NCBI GenBank assembly: GCA_000827265.1
Contig: KN834803.1
Span: forward strand, 196,144-260,143
Reading direction: 5' to 3'
Source of the DNA: Collybiopsis luxurians FD-317 M1
Taxonomy: Eukaryota > Basidiomycota > Agaricomycetes > Agaricales > Omphalotaceae
Length of the DNA: 64,000 nt
Under the pieces are notes generated by a model, which did no database searches, was not told the DNA's origin, and saw nothing but the letters and a program-made list of their open reading frames with translations. Position numbers and translations under genes: made by a program. Shown one piece after another: positions 1 through 12,259 of the stretch (position 1 is its first letter; each line of letters begins with the position of its first letter).

Positions 1-1343
1 CTGCATAAGAAATGAAAACCACACACATCTGCAAAAGTGCTTATCACCCAGGTTTTTCCAGAGCTCCTTCAGTACGGACCTGGCCTCCATGGCAGCCCAG
101 GGGGCATCTGCAGCCAGGGATGCCACGAGACACTAAGACCTTTCAAAGTTGCTATCTGTGGAACTACCATAAATAATGAAAGCCTAAATGTACAAGGATT
201 ATGCGGAAGATGGTATGAAGAATCCCATACATGCATAGCAGCATTAATGGAACCAAAATCAATCCCACAAACCAAGGCTAAGGTTTGAACCATGCTGGAT
301 GCTAAGGACAATGGGTGTAAGGGTATCGATTGTCCTCTCAATCCCACTTCACATATTTAGTAGTTAAAGAAACTCCATTATTTGGCTTATTCTGCCAGCT
401 TACTCTTCAGTAGATTGCACAATTACAAGTGCATGAATGGGATACCGAGTTTCTGCTCTGACAATTTTATGTCCAATCCAAGGCAGGAAAGTTTTAAATT
501 GATCTAATTTTTGCAACTAATACAATTTTAGCTAGCATTCATTACATTTTCTGATCTGAGAAAGCTCTGCTTTACTGAAAGGGCATGAGTACTGCCATGC
601 ATTAGTGTTGGTCCACTATGTGTCAAGTACGGAGGATCTGGCAGCGGACTCACAGATTGATTTGACCACATAATTACACAATCGCATGTTATCATTTTCT
701 TGTAACCTTTACATCTTTCTGAAACCAATGGAAAATGTGAATGTTTTGACCGCAGAAAAAGCCCCGGCCTAGGGCTTTTGAAATCTTGAGCCAGGTCCTG
801 AACTGCCAGGAAAGTGGGGTTAAGCTCAGAGGGTTCAGCGGCTCTGAGCTGGAGCCACCACACCACCCCTCACGGAAGCTGCTTAGACTAGAAAGCAATG
901 TGTTGAAACTTCCAGATTGCAAGTGAAAGCTCTGAAACGCTCTGATTAAGAAAACCTGAAAGTTACAGAGTCATGGATAGCAAGTAACATGGCATAATAC
1001 TTCCACTTCATGATTTTTAACAGTCCGGGTGTACCTTCTGGTCCTTTCTCAAGTCAGTGGAAGATGTAAATACTTAGCCAAAAAAGAAAACACTGTGAAT
1101 GCGATGATCTGGAAGAAAAAAAGAAAGCTTAAATAGCCAAAGGTCAGTTAAATTTAGAAGGAGATACTAAACTCTCCTATCTGTATAATTTTACACCTTA
1201 AAACTTGCTTACAACTGCAACTGATAGAACACAGTCCATTGCAAATTTGATTTACAAGGTAGAAAGAATAATACAGCCAAAGTTTGAAATCAAACAATCA
1301 GTTTCAAAATCCAGGTAAAACTCCTTCCGCAATGTTCATGTAT
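1..1343. other. Intergenic, no gene seen
   Basis: No supported gene. The open frames here are short, overlap on both strands and lack homologues elsewhere in the window. The stretch at 427-630 is one copy of a three-copy dispersed repeat described separately. Confidence 0.5.
427..630 (+). repeat. Dispersed repeat R3, copy 1
   Basis: About 200 bp that recurs in the same orientation at 31141-31330 and 39875-40050. Each copy begins near 'gagtgca', passes through 'tacaattttag' or a close variant, and ends at 'tgtgtcaagt' or 'tgcgtcaagt'. It has no coding potential and is probably an old mobile-element remnant. Confidence 0.6.
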
Positions 1344-1777
1344 CTAGATAGGGTGAATGCCCTGGAAAGAAATTCCAGGCGCAACTGCGATGCCAGTGAC
1401 GCTGTAGCGACCAGCATCATTGGAGTTCCTAGTGTAAGTGAGAATGGTAGTATTGTTTGCCTGGACACCTTGGCCAGATACAGCACGAACAGTGAACTAT
1501 TTACCAATCTTTTAGCCTGTTGATAATGAAGGATTGAGGGACTAACCTGATCGCCGTTGTTGAGCCCTCTGACAGTGGTGAGATCAAGGGAAATGTTGAT
1601 GTCACCAGCCTCAACCGTGGGATTGAGAGCCAAGGCGGCACCTGGCCCAACAATGACCCACATACTGGCATCAAAGGATCCATGGTTGGAGACAATAATT
1701 CGCGAAACCTGGAAACAGCATTAAATAAAGATGCTTAACTTCATATTAGTCAGGAAACATACGTTTCCAGCAGACAT
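1344..1777 (-). CDS. Small single-domain family protein, type I (copy A)
   Basis: Three exons: 1777-1763, 1708-1547, 1496-1344, giving 109 residues. The first exon encodes only Met-Ser-Ala-Gly-Asn, followed by canonical GT-AG introns of 54 and 50 bp, both in phase 0. The protein has no signal peptide, cysteine or membrane segment. It is rich in alternating hydrophobic/polar stretches, which suggests a small beta-sandwich. Recurring motifs are SNHGSFDAS, a GPGAA turn, EAGDIN, LTTVRGLNNGDQ, and a C-terminal APGISFQGIHPI. The frame is open and splice sites are intact, so it is probably expressed. It is divergent from copy B. I do not recognise the family; homology to the N-terminal domain of the two-domain proteins at 48-51 kb is the only functional clue. 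Confidence 0.8.
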
Positions 1778-1840
1778 ATTGAGCGCAGCTAGTAATTCAA
1801 GCTGGTTTGAAGAGTGGAGGATATGAGGGAGTACAAACTG

Positions 1841-1850
1841 CTTTTATATG
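1841..1850 (-). promoter_or_regulatory. TATA box of copy A
   Basis: CATATAAAAG on the minus strand, about 65 bp before the start codon. The same element at the same spacing lies in front of copies D, E and H, with near-identical flanking sequence. Confidence 0.7.
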
Positions 1851-2880
1851 CAAAGTGAAGTCAATTCTAGGGCATGTTAAATGACTTCGACCAGCTGTAC
1901 AGACCTGTCATCTCTGGTACCGGAGGCTATAGCTTGTTGAACAAAGGACAATCATACTAAATGGAGATATGCCATGCCAGTACTAAATTCAAATCTCATC
2001 ATAAACATGAGGGCTCCTTGGGCGATACTTCGAATGGAAGCTTTCCGCGGGTCCATCGAAATGCATGCAAAGGAACTACTTTCTTGTCTCAAGAGTATTA
2101 GAACAATATGAGGAGGATTTCCGGATGTATTATAACTTCATGTAGGAGCATTGTACCAACAATTTGGTTTTAACATAATCAAACGAACCTATCAAGTGGC
2201 TTTTGCAGCCTTTTTGCGGTCTGCATAATTCTGCATTGATGGGAGCCACATCAGGGCAACCTCTGTCCTTTGTGTGAAAATTGCCAAACATTAGAAGATG
2301 TTATGAGTGCGTGGTGAAATCTGTGCCTGATCTTTAACAGTCAATTTTATATTAATGGCAAGACCCATCTTCCGTGAACCTTTGCACTAGCGTCCTTCGG
2401 AGTACTGATTTACTTAAGTTTGCAAAGAGCCATCTCGACCCAAACTCCTTCCGGTGTGTGAGAGTTTCCCAAGGTGAGAAACATGCACCCTGTCCTCCGT
2501 CAACTTCTACATCCTTCAGAGTATTCAATTACTTCGGTTTGCAGATCTTTAACTTTTAATGGTCTAGATTTCTGTCACCATTCCCGTTATTTGCTTATAG
2601 ACGACATTTTGTAACTTTATTGTACATTCGCAACGGAAGGACTGTGCCTAGAGAACGAGAGTGCTCACAACGACTGTCAAGCTGGCGCCACCCAACTATG
2701 GAATTCAAATGACTGAATCTCGAAAATTCCACGGTTTATTGGTTGTCCTTTTTTAATTAGTTGCATAATGTCACAAGTCCAGGATTGTCATATATGGGGT
2801 GAGTGCCAATAGGTGATACCAATAGCAGGATATCTGGACCAGCTCCGATTTCCAATTTGGATGTCATTGTAGATGCATCA
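1850..2880 (-). repeat. Type I upstream module of copy A
   Basis: Duplicated non-coding upstream region, read on the minus strand away from copy A. Blocks shared with the other type I genes are P2 (about 2020-2110), P3 (about 2385-2550) and P4 (about 2560-2720, containing 'tggcgccac'). The order P4-P3-P2-TATA-gene is the same for copies C, D, E and H. It may be regulatory or simply part of the duplicated segment. Confidence 0.6.
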
Positions 2881-3900
2881 GCACCTGATTGTTCGTCCAC
2901 TCTACTTCCCTGCCATCATGCTTTCTTACATATTTTTTGAGGGCAACACTTGGCGGCAACAAGCTGTTCAATTGTGCATGTAGCTGGAGTGCTGGAGACT
3001 GCACTGGTTGCTCCAAAGTAACTTGAGGAATAAACGATGGAAGGGTATTGATCGGGGACCTTGGATGTGGATTGATCGGAGGCAGGTGTCAACAATGGGA
3101 AAGTCGATGGGTACTAATCGATCCCATCAAATACCGGCATTCTGCCAGAAAAGTCTGGTTTCTCGGTATTATTCGGTACCCTGCCCGTATCCCTTCTGTG
3201 CGTCGCGCGGCACATGATAAGTTCTCATCTTCAGCAAAGTAAACTGTATTAGGGTCCAAGTTCCAAGCAGCGATTAGATATAATTGCGCCTATCGGCGCA
3301 AAATGATGTCAACTGTATATCGAGGTCGGAGAGAGGGAAGAAAAGGATATCTCGTGGTCTAACCGATTGTTCCATGTTTGAGGTAGATGGAGACTTAGTC
3401 GTTAGTTGTGGAACAGCTGTTACTGCGCAAATTGGCTTACAAATATTTGCCCAGATAGTGAATCCCACAAATTTGTCTCAGTAAGATATCCCATAAATTT
3501 GCATGCAGCGTGGAATTCGTCTTCTCCGACTCTTGATTCATTTTTACAACCCCAGTAACAGTTGGTTTCTGCAGAGAACCTCACGCCAGTCAGGGTCGGG
3601 TATTGATCACTTTGTGCAAGACATCGGGTTACTTTCCTGTCACAGCCTTGTATGTGGCTCAACTAGTCGACCTTAGCTAGACTAACAATTTGATGGAAAT
3701 AAAAAGGAGAAGCAATGATTGGGGGCCTTTTTTTTAGAGCGGAACTAGAAGAATCTACTGTCTTCTGTAACCCGTCACAAATGTACACTTACAGTTTCTG
3801 ACGGTCTAACTAAATTTAATCAAACCTGTAATGGTTAAGATGAAGGTACCAAGAGTTGATGGAAATAGGTCACTGGCAGTCGGGCTGACAGCCTGGAAGA
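2881..3900. other. Intergenic, no gene seen
   Basis: No supported gene. About 3045-3090 shares 'gatcggggacctt' and 'ggcaggtgtca' with 39819-39865, a short dispersed repeat lying next to R3 copy 3. Confidence 0.4.
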
Positions 3901-3904
3901 TTTT

Positions 3905-4250
3905 GCACTTTTTCCAATTCCCAGCAATACTTGTGCAAAGCACCAGACAAACTAAATTCTTTCCCCTTGTTGTTCGTTGGAAAACGGAAAATTTCTGAAC
4001 TCAACTCAGTGTGTCAATCTGCATATGGCAAAAGAAATATCCATTTACACTTGGTCTGCATCCACCTCATCATTTTTATGACAGAAGAATGCTGTTTTAT
4101 CAATGAGATTGGTGCAAGCCTACTGCATCGGGCTAGATTGCATGGAAGATAAATGTCGGTAGCATCAGAAACCCATATGGACATTTCATTCGGCAATTCT
4201 TCTTCAGTTCGGAACCATTACCTGTTCGGTGTCTTTCCATTGATGGCTCT
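3905..4250 (-). repeat. Type II upstream block X (before copy B)
   Basis: About 270-340 bp block, inverted relative to the copies at 14260-14612 and 41625-41960. It contains the reverse complement of 'ttgcaccaaaaa' and 'gacatttcc'. It lies directly upstream of type II copy B, as it does upstream of type II copy G, so it is the type II counterpart of the type I module. Confidence 0.6.
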
Positions 4251-4292
4251 GTGCTTATATTGAACATTTTACCTACTGTTATCCATGCCTTG

Positions 4293-4299
4293 TATAAAA
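4293..4299 (+). promoter_or_regulatory. TATA box of copy B
   Basis: TATAAAA followed by AGC, 54 bp before the copy B start codon. This is the same core element and spacing as in copy G. Confidence 0.6.
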
Positions 4300-4352
4300 G
4301 CAATCCGCGCATCCGTGCGAGTCTCAAAGTGCAAGCTAAATAACTGGTCAAT

Positions 4353-4810
4353 ATGTCTGCTGGAAATGTATGCTCTGTGCTTTGGATTAATGCTGAATTC
4401 CTCTACTTAAACCTATTTTTAGATAATTCAACTTGTCATCTCCAACCATGGATCCTTCGATGCCAGTCTCTTTGTCATTGCAGGTCCAATGGACACTGCC
4501 TATGCTCTTAGCCCCCCAGTTAAGGCTGGAGATGTTAATGTTGTCCTTGACCTGACCCGGGTCAGAGGACTCACCAGCGGGGATGAGGTTGGTCAATCTT
4601 CAAAATGAAAGAGTTTTCAATGGTATCAACTTTCTTATTACAATCTTGATTACTTAGTTTACTGTTCGGGTTATATCTGGACAAGGGGATCAGGCCAACA
4701 ATGGAACCATCCTCACCTACACCAGGAACACCACGGATGCTGGCCACTACACTGTCACCGGCACTGCAGTGGCCCCTGGCCTTTCCTTTCAGGGTATACA
4801 CCCGATCTAG
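4353..4810 (+). CDS. Small single-domain family protein, type II (copy B)
   Basis: Exons 4353-4367, 4423-4587 and 4658-4810, giving 110 residues. Exon 1 again encodes Met-Ser-Ala-Gly-Asn. Introns are 55 and 70 bp, phase 0, GT-AG. Relative to type I it has one extra residue in the GPMDTAYA turn, a GDE instead of GDQ end to exon 2, and SGQGDQANN in exon 3. Copy G is its closest relative. There is no signal peptide, cysteine or membrane span. It is transcribed away from copy A. Function unknown; the open frame and intact splice sites argue for a live gene. Confidence 0.78.
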
Positions 4811-5229
4811 AGATGATATTACTGATGTAATTGTACACCTGTAAGCAGTAGCACCATTATGGAACTTGCCATGTACTGTGCTCTGCTGATTGTAGTTGTA
4901 GAATGGAGAAAAATACAGTTGACAGAGAAGTCATGAAGCCTCAGTGACGGTGTGGTATAGATGACCCCTAAAATATTTTACTGTGCTTCACAGTTTAGTT
5001 CACTGGGGTGTTAATTACAGAAAGAGAAAGAAAAGTTATCTGCATACACTCATATGCCTCTAGTGAATCCTCTCAGTTTCAATGCCGCACACGTTTACTG
5101 AGTAGCAATGCGCTCTTTCATTACCCATACCACTAGGTACACATATTATAGATTTACCTTCAATTAGATATGGACTGAGACCCTCCATTCTGCTTCCCTA
5201 AAAACTCTTTTTGCTCTTGTGACTTTCAC

Positions 5230-5525
5230 TTTGAGTTCAAGTGCAAGCTTCACACATTAGTATATAACACAGAACTATTGTGGATAATGGGTTATAGGAA
5301 TGATAATGAACTTCTTAGTGTTGGCTCTTCTCGGAGCCTTATATACCTAAGTACATAGTATCTAGAATGTTCTAGTAAGCACTGTAAGTATCTACCATAA
5401 GTATCTGAGTAATGTCCATAGATGAGTAAGGCAAGAGGGAAATGAAAGAGAAACTACGAAAATGTTCTGTAATATTCTACAGGCTTCTACAAGCTTCTTA
5501 GCTTGCACTTGCACTCAAACTGGAA
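5230..5525 (-). repeat. Possible solo LTR or MITE
   Basis: The block is bounded by inverted copies of 'gcttgcactt...actcaaa' at 5499-5523 and, reverse-complemented, at 5232-5253. Read on the minus strand it contains a TATATAAGGCTCC promoter-like motif and an imperfect palindrome around 'tctagaatgttctag', as fungal LTRs often do. No second copy is visible in the window, so the call is tentative. Confidence 0.3.
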
Positions 5526-6063
5526 TCTACAACAAGAACGACTCATGGTAACTCATAAAACCACAAGCTCAGAACCACTGGCATAAGGACTATGCATTAC
5601 TGCGGAATGGTATGCTTCAGTACCGACTCGTGTATGGACTTCTGTAGGAATGCCATGCATCGAGTTGCTGGCCATGACCCAACCGTACTGTTGGCCAGTG
5701 GCAGTGCTGGGTCAAGATTTCTGCTGCCCCTTGTATCAAGGGCAACAGAAAACATATAACGAAGTCAATACTAGTTCCTGCAGTAGTACTAGTAATGAAG
5801 TGTTTTTATTAGGCTCACACTGACTGTTTGGAGGGCTTCTGCTGGCTCCATACCTGGGTTGACCCCAGTTTTGATGCAAGATTTCACAAGATTTCATTTA
5901 CCATTGACAATCTGCATTCAATTACTTGTAATTGTCTAGAATACAAGTGAATTTAAACCTCCCAATGAGGACTGACAAGGGGTGATGTTTCTGAAGATCT
6001 ATGGGATAGAGGGTCTTATACATAAAGCATTCTAGACTTTTTCCAACATGTCTGGACACACCA

Positions 6064-7000
6064 AAACATGTCCGACAGCACCTCCCAACCAAAATCATAC
6101 TTTATCTCTCTCTTTTGCGAGACAATTTCTGGAGGCGCGCGATCGATCTCATCTGTTGTGGAGACAAAGTTGAAGCGGCTATTCTCGCGGGAACAGGCCT
6201 GTATACTGTGTTCTTGATTTGCATGGCATTGTATCTTCTTCTGTGAGTACAGTCTATCTCTCTTCTACAATTTTCATATTGAACAACCTTGTTAGCTAGC
6301 AACATAAATTAAGGAATGTATTCACAAATAAATGAAGAGAATGTGCCTACGTAGATGGCTCAAAACGTTCCTCCGCTTAAATAATACAACACAACAAGTA
6401 TTCCTAAAAACCTCGCCTATGTGCCGGATCCGGTGTCACATCTTTTACCCTACGCCGCTCATGGTATGCTTCCCCGGAGAAATCTCTGTCACTATCAGTT
6501 TAGCAGCCCAACGGCACCTTGGACCCCACAGTTTTGGAAGAAATTTATGGGAAGACAACTGAACTTGCTCTCATTTGCCTTCTCAGCTAGGCTGGGCTTG
6601 GACTCGGAGTGAAACCGAGGTTTGAATTTTGAAACGAGCCCTTTCCATACATAATCTGTATTGCACCTAGCAAGTGTCCATAGAGTCGTCGGCGATGAGT
6701 CCAGTGAGGGACGTATAAATGTGGATTGGGTAATAGACGTACTCCGTTGTAGCTGACTGTAGGATAGCTAAGCTGATTTGATCAATTAATTTTCAGGACA
6801 TAGGCTGTACTAGCAAATACCGGTCGCAACGACGTGTGCGGAGGCCGTGGAGCATCTTAACATGCTCCAGTTTTCTGTTGGAGCGCCTTCTAAAAGAGTG
6901 TTTGTCTCCATTCTTTTCCATTTCTGGTATCAAGGTTCGGTGAAACACCGGCTTTAATCACAACCTTCCTCTATTAAGTAGTGAGCCCTCGATCGACTCG
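6064..7000 (+). repeat. Inverted segmental duplication, left arm
   Basis: Successive blocks match the minus strand of 18165-21290 in the same order. About 6150-6240 matches 21270-21180, 6316-6370 matches 18920-18865, 6700-6760 matches about 18790-18740, and 6806-7000 matches 18345-18165. The right arm carries an extra 1.9 kb TIR element between the first two blocks. Confidence 0.6.
6120..6290 (+). pseudogene. Fragment of fungal multi-membrane-span protein gene
   Basis: One frame reads DK-EAAI-AGTGLY followed by a hydrophobic helix and then a stop. The same segment opens the longer relic at 20850-21284 on the other strand. Only one membrane helix remains, with no downstream open frame, so this is a truncated relic. 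Confidence 0.5.
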
Positions 7001-7384
7001 ATGTCTGGTGTGAGAACTTTCAATGCCATAACCTTATCTGGATTCCGCAGTATTTAAGGTTTCGCACAAGTGCGCGAGCAGGCAATTTTGGTTATTGCCC
7101 GGGTAGGCATTTCAAAAGGAAGCTATCTGTGAGACAAGTTGCCACGGAGTTCAAGATATACGTATCTACATATTGTTCGGTCATCTCCGTAACTCTTTCT
7201 TCGGTTCTCCTCGACCGCAATGCGAAAGACATATTGAGAGCTCATTGATCGCACGGAGATTGAATGAGCTCAATCGACGGGAGGAAGAAGTGCATTGACT
7301 TCCAGAAGAATCATAGGTCCGTTTCAAACGGTCCAATCAATTTTCCTTTCTCATTCACCCCTACCGAGCCCAATCTCGGATGCA

Positions 7385-9010
7385 CCTTCGGAGTCAGAGC
7401 TCACTATCGGCCTTGTTATCTGTTTCATTGTTTCCTTTGTGAACATTTTGCATTTTTGGGGATGATGACAGGCCGGCGCCAACACGACGGTCATTGCGAA
7501 CGCCTTCGTTCTCTGGATCTCTAGGTACAGCCCCTTCTGTTGGGAAGACACACTAAATTCACAAAGTGTCTTCTATAAGCATATAACTGGAACTGTAACT
7601 AAAGTTCAAGATGAATTGCAAACTCAGTCACCGAGTACGCTGAAGGATGTAGAGGCTGACGTGCAGACAGAGTACATGGTACATTTTCTGATGTTCGGCA
7701 ATTCTCGCACACAGGACGGAGTTTAGACTAAGGTGATTAAGGTGATTCCCATTGACACCGAACACTGAACTAAGCATACCCCAAAAGGCAGGGGAAATCA
7801 CTTGATGGCTATGGTGCTTCAATCCCACCAAACTTACGAAAAAATCAGCCCGGTAGATATGTAATCTTTCTCGGCTGACTTTTTCGTCAAACGGGTGTGA
7901 ATGTAGCAAGGTCCTATTTTGTTCAGTTCGTCATAGGGTGTAACCGCTCACTGCATTGACAAGATTTTGAATTTGACATAGATAGGTATAACCTGTGACC
8001 ATCACCCCTGAAATTTGTCATTTGGGTGAAGGGCCTTGTTTGCCCTGAGCTACTGCAGGGTCACTCAATATCAAAATCCCCGACTCTGACCGAAGGGAAG
8101 GGAGGGCTTTGTATGCAGCGATCGGCCACGATCTCCCCAAATCTGGCCCCAATAGGCAGGAGTTTCTCACAATACATTGATGAGATTCGAATCGAGGTCG
8201 CGTGATAAACCTCCTTTCTTAACTAATACAGTTGACCACTTCAGCGCTTAACCTGAATTTCATCGACAAAATGTTGTCAATGGCCTCTTCACGTAATGCG
8301 CCATCTGATATACTTTTACTGGCATGCCTAAGCCACTAGTGGCAGTCCATGAGCAAAAAAGAAAGCTCTATGGAACAAGGGCTGGACCACTAAGGTATAA
8401 GATACAGCAATACAAAATATCTGGACTATTAAGTAGTTATACATTGTATGGATCTGGATGGATTCTGAAGACCAAAGGTGCAACCAAAACCGTGATGAGT
8501 CGGGGATTGCCGCTCCGGCGGCGCTAAGGATAGTTTATTTATCAGCCAACTCTTGCACCCGCATGCCGTGCGCAAGAACTTCGACGAAATTGGATGGAAA
8601 AATTAACTCGACGGAGCTCTCGGTGACTGATAGGTCCATTTTCTTTTTTTTTTGAGATTTTTAAGCTGTGTGACCTGTCACTGGTTAATTGAAAAATGGA
8701 ACAATTTTTGATACGATCTTACTACGTCAAATGACTGAAAGGAAACTCCACAAATTGTTCTGACACCCTTGTGACAAGTAAGCAGTTCCTTAGCATGCTT
8801 AATGGACCTGTGGAAAGCTTCCATTCAAAGTAAGCATATGTTCTTGATCAAATTTGTATTCATTACTGACGTGGCATATTTTGATTTAGTATGATTGTTC
8901 TTTGTTCAATATCCAGCTATCGGCGGACCTTTGGGGCATTTTGTATCGGGGATGAAAGGTCTGTACAATAGCTCAAAGTTATTCACTGTGCCCTAGAATT
9001 GAGTTCACTT
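7385..9010 (+). repeat. Type I upstream module of copy C
   Basis: Plus-strand module with block P4 (about 7390-7560, 'ggcgccaac'), P3 (about 7620-7810, 'ctgaaggatgtagaggctgac'), and P2 (about 8750-8830, 'ctgtggaaagcttcc'). A separate repeat, E2, sits between P3 and P2, which makes this module longer than the others. Confidence 0.6.
8072..8535 (+). repeat. Repeat E2, copy 1
   Basis: Begins at 'gactctgaccgaagggaagg' and ends at 'gagtcggggattgc'. Both landmarks recur in the same orientation at about 17363 and 18093. The interior is diverged. E2 sits at different places within two modules, so it probably inserted independently. Confidence 0.45.
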
Positions 9011-9014
9011 TGTA

Positions 9015-9021
9015 TATAAAA
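9015..9021 (+). promoter_or_regulatory. TATA box of copy C
   Basis: TATAAAA within GTATATAAAAGCAG, 65 bp before the start codon, followed by the same pyrimidine-rich leader as in copies E and H. Confidence 0.7.
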
Positions 9022-9085
9022 GCAGTTTATGCTCTTTCATATCCTCCAGTCTGCAAGCCAATTTCACTCGCTAACTATTCTAAAC

Positions 9086-9519
9086 ATGTCTGCTGGAAAT
9101 GTATATCCCCTTTCTAGAATGAAGTTGGGCATCTTCATCTAATGTTGTTTGCAGGTTTCTCAACTTGTTGTCTCCAACCATGGATCCTTTGATGCCAGCA
9201 TGTGGCTCATTGTCGGACCAGGTGCCGCCTACGCTCTTAACCCTGTGATTGAGGCTGGTAACATTAACGTTACCTTCGATCTCACCACCGTCAGAGCACT
9301 CAACAACGGCGATCAGGTAAGTCCTTTAATGTTTCATTATAATCAATCTAATAAAGTGGAGAATAGTTCACTGTTCGTGCTGTATCTGGGCAAGGTATCC
9401 AGGCAAACAATACCACCGTCCTCACCTTCACTAGGAACTCCACTGATAATGCCCGCTACAGTGTTACTGGCATCGCAGTCGCACCTGGCATTTCTTTCCA
9501 GGGCATTCACCCTATCTAG
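9086..9519 (+). CDS. Small single-domain family protein, type I (copy C)
   Basis: Exons 9086-9100, 9155-9316 and 9367-9519, giving 109 residues. Introns are 54 and 50 bp, phase 0. The start was chosen because the five-codon first exon and its donor are conserved in every intact copy. It is slightly diverged from copies A, D, E and H (Tyr-Ala-Leu after the GPGAA turn, and RALNN). All motifs are present and there is no frame damage. No signal peptide, cysteine or membrane span. Function unknown; inferred cytosolic beta-rich protein. Confidence 0.8.
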
Positions 9520-12259
9520 TTATATCATCATTGCGAAAGGAGTTTTGTATGGATTTTGGAATTGTTTGTGTTTGATTTTAAACCTTGGCTGCGCTGTTGT
9601 GTATACTTTGTAAATCAAATCTTCATTGAAGGGTGTTCTATTACTTGCATTTCTGAGGTGAAAATTATATTGAGAGGGGAGTTCAGTATTCCCTTCGATA
9701 ACCTTTGACTACTTAACTTTGTTTCTGACAGAGCATTGTATTCCTTTTTCGGTTTAGGTATTCACGTCTTCTATTGACGTCTTTCATCGGTTTGAAGAGC
9801 TTAGACCTACGACATTGTTACACTGCTGGGATAAATGAATAATAAGATCTGAAAGCATCCAGAACTAGACAGGTTGGTGCAAAATATTAGGCCTGTAGTT
9901 ATGGTTGATTTAATTAGGAGAATACACTTGACACGCGCGCACCATCCTTGTTTGAAATATTCTACCCCAGATTATTTTGAAGATGCCTCTGATGTAACAT
10001 GTTCCATGACAAATACAATGTAACAATGCACCTCAGAATAATTAAGGTTAATATGAGTAATGAAACCGAATTGTATGATCTTATTCTTAGATTTTTCCTG
10101 GAAAGGAAAGGAGGAGAATGTATGATTGATTGCTTATTCTGTTACATGCATGTACTATGTCAAGGTCAACTGACGGCGCCAGAATGTGGGTCTAAATCCA
10201 TTATTGATTTCACTGTACATCCAACTAAGTATAGTGATTACAAATATCCAAAGGAATATTTTTAATACTGAGGTTAATGATGAGGCTAACTGCAGTGCAG
10301 CGGACACGTCGAGGCCGAAACAATCCGGCCTTGGCTTATCCTTGACATAGTACGATCCAGTGTTTGCCTTAACACCTTGGGGTTAATTCACTCAAGGCCT
10401 TCATTCGAGTGGCAATGTTAATTTGGTTAATTAACCCTTAGGAGTAAGACCATGTAACCTCCATACAAAGAAAAGGAAATCTCACCAAGTGAGTGTCTAT
10501 TTTCACTACAATTATCCCCAGTGCCCAGAAAAGGTGACCTTAGGAAGGAAATAATCAATAGGCTCGAGTGCATTGTTGCTGCATATTGAGCAGCACTGAT
10601 CATTCCTACAAAGAATTTTGGCATGTTTCAGTTTAGGTGCCCTGCGAAAATTTATACCAAACCATATGAATACTCACCGAATTTGTCAAAATCAATTTTC
10701 TAATCCTGAAGCTGCTTTTGAATAAATGGCAACTGTTCCATCAAGTGTTGAAAGCTTATAGGCTTGTCCTGACTTTTCCTTAGACTGTTCCTTTCATGGA
10801 GCTCATCCCTCACTTCCTATACTTTGTTGAGGTATAGGTGGTCTCTGTACCGGTTCCACATTATCAAAAGGTCTTGTTACTGATCCATTCTTTGTCATTG
10901 GTGACAACAGTTGTAAATCCTCTGCTCCATCTGCCAAAGATTCTTCAACTTCATCATTGCTGTCATTAATTGTAGTAGTGGTCTTGTCAAACTGCACCTT
11001 ATTTTTAGGTATGGTTGTCAGAGAGGTATATTCATCTTTATTAAAGTTTTTCAGCCTTGATATTTCTACAGCATCTGATTGTCTGCCTCTTCCATTTTTC
11101 TGTGTTGAACTGTCTTCAGATTTCCTTGCAGTATTACTGGATCTCATCAACTGTTCACTGGAACCCATCACTGGAACTCTCAGTTTTTCAAACACAAATC
11201 TTGCATTAATGCTGCTTCATTCTTTCAAAAGGTTGACCACAATGCTGCCTAACTGCCAAACAGAATCCTTCATCAGAACTTGGTTATTTAACACTGACCA
11301 CAACTGGTGGCTGCACTGCAATTCAGTCAATGGGAGATGGCAGTCTTGTTTAACTTTGACCATCGGCTGGGATTTATTGATCAAGTTCTACGGGGTATCT
11401 TGCTCTCTTCTCCTCAATACTGGACGCATATAACTGTTTATCCTTCTGGCTTCAGTCTTGATCAATTTGATGCAAATCTTTCTTGCTTTTATAGCACCAG
11501 TCTAGTGACCTGACCCTGATCTGGACCAACTCATCTTGAAAGCTCTGGTTGGACTTGTGAGTATATAGTTAGTGCACTCAATGGAACTGGACTTGAGCTA
11601 GTATCCAGTGCCCACACCATCATATTGTATTTTTACATACAGAGGCACCCAATATGATACAAAAGAACCTACAAAGAGAGGGCAGGGTGGTAAGGTAAGT
11701 GTTTTTTATGTTTTTGACTCGGATTATTTAGAGAACTTAAGAGTTATCAATTCAAGAACAGTCCTGGCAATGTAGGTCATTGAACTCACTCAGTGTACTC
11801 ACAGTTTAGTTGGGGTCCCTATATATTGCCTTCAGCGGTGACAAACAACTTGTTAAATGTGTTGAAAATAAGTTTTAATGAGAATTACATTTTGCCGAGA
11901 TTCAGCAAGTTAGCTGTCAAGCATGGGGAAAAAAAGTAACTTAAGTAACTTAAAGTCATTTTTGTAAGGACAAGTTAGCAGAGCTTGAATTGTGCAAGAA
12001 ACTTTGTGAACTCCTGTAAATAGCGGTTCAATGACAATTCTATATGCTGTGCTCGATGAATGGCGGTCGTGAGGGAAGAATTGAATCAAAAGGGTGGTTA
12101 ATGAGACTTCTGTATTGCATCATTAACTGACAATTTTTCACCTTACAACAGAACACAACCCATTGCAAATTTTTCTTACAAAGTATACACAACAATGCGG
12201 CCAAAGTTTAAATCAAACTCAAACAAGTAGACAAAAGTCCATCCGCAAGGACGATATAA
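9520..12259. other. Long stretch with no intact gene
   Basis: Apart from the broken coding relic at about 10700-11480 (minus), no open frame is supported by homology within the window or by splice structure. It is AT-rich and looks like decayed intergenic DNA. Confidence 0.45.
10700..11480 (-). pseudogene. Decayed coding relic, unknown
   Basis: On the minus strand, 11195-10803 is open for about 130 polar residues rich in Ser, Thr and Asn. Upstream (about 11370-11230), another open piece reads LTELQCSHQLW...NNQVLMKDSVWQLGS before a stop. Downstream a third piece (about 10760-10680) reads TVAIYSKAASGLEN. The composition and broken frames resemble a decayed transposon or gag-like gene, but no diagnostic domain is visible. 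It could also be chance open frames. Confidence 0.3.

Larger units (their letters stand above)
4811..7380. other. Gene-poor stretch with repeat and pseudogene fragments
   Basis: No intact gene seen. It contains an LTR-like or MITE-like block (5230-5525), a membrane-protein fragment (6120-6290) and the left half of an inverted segmental duplication (6064-7000), each listed separately. Confidence 0.5.
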
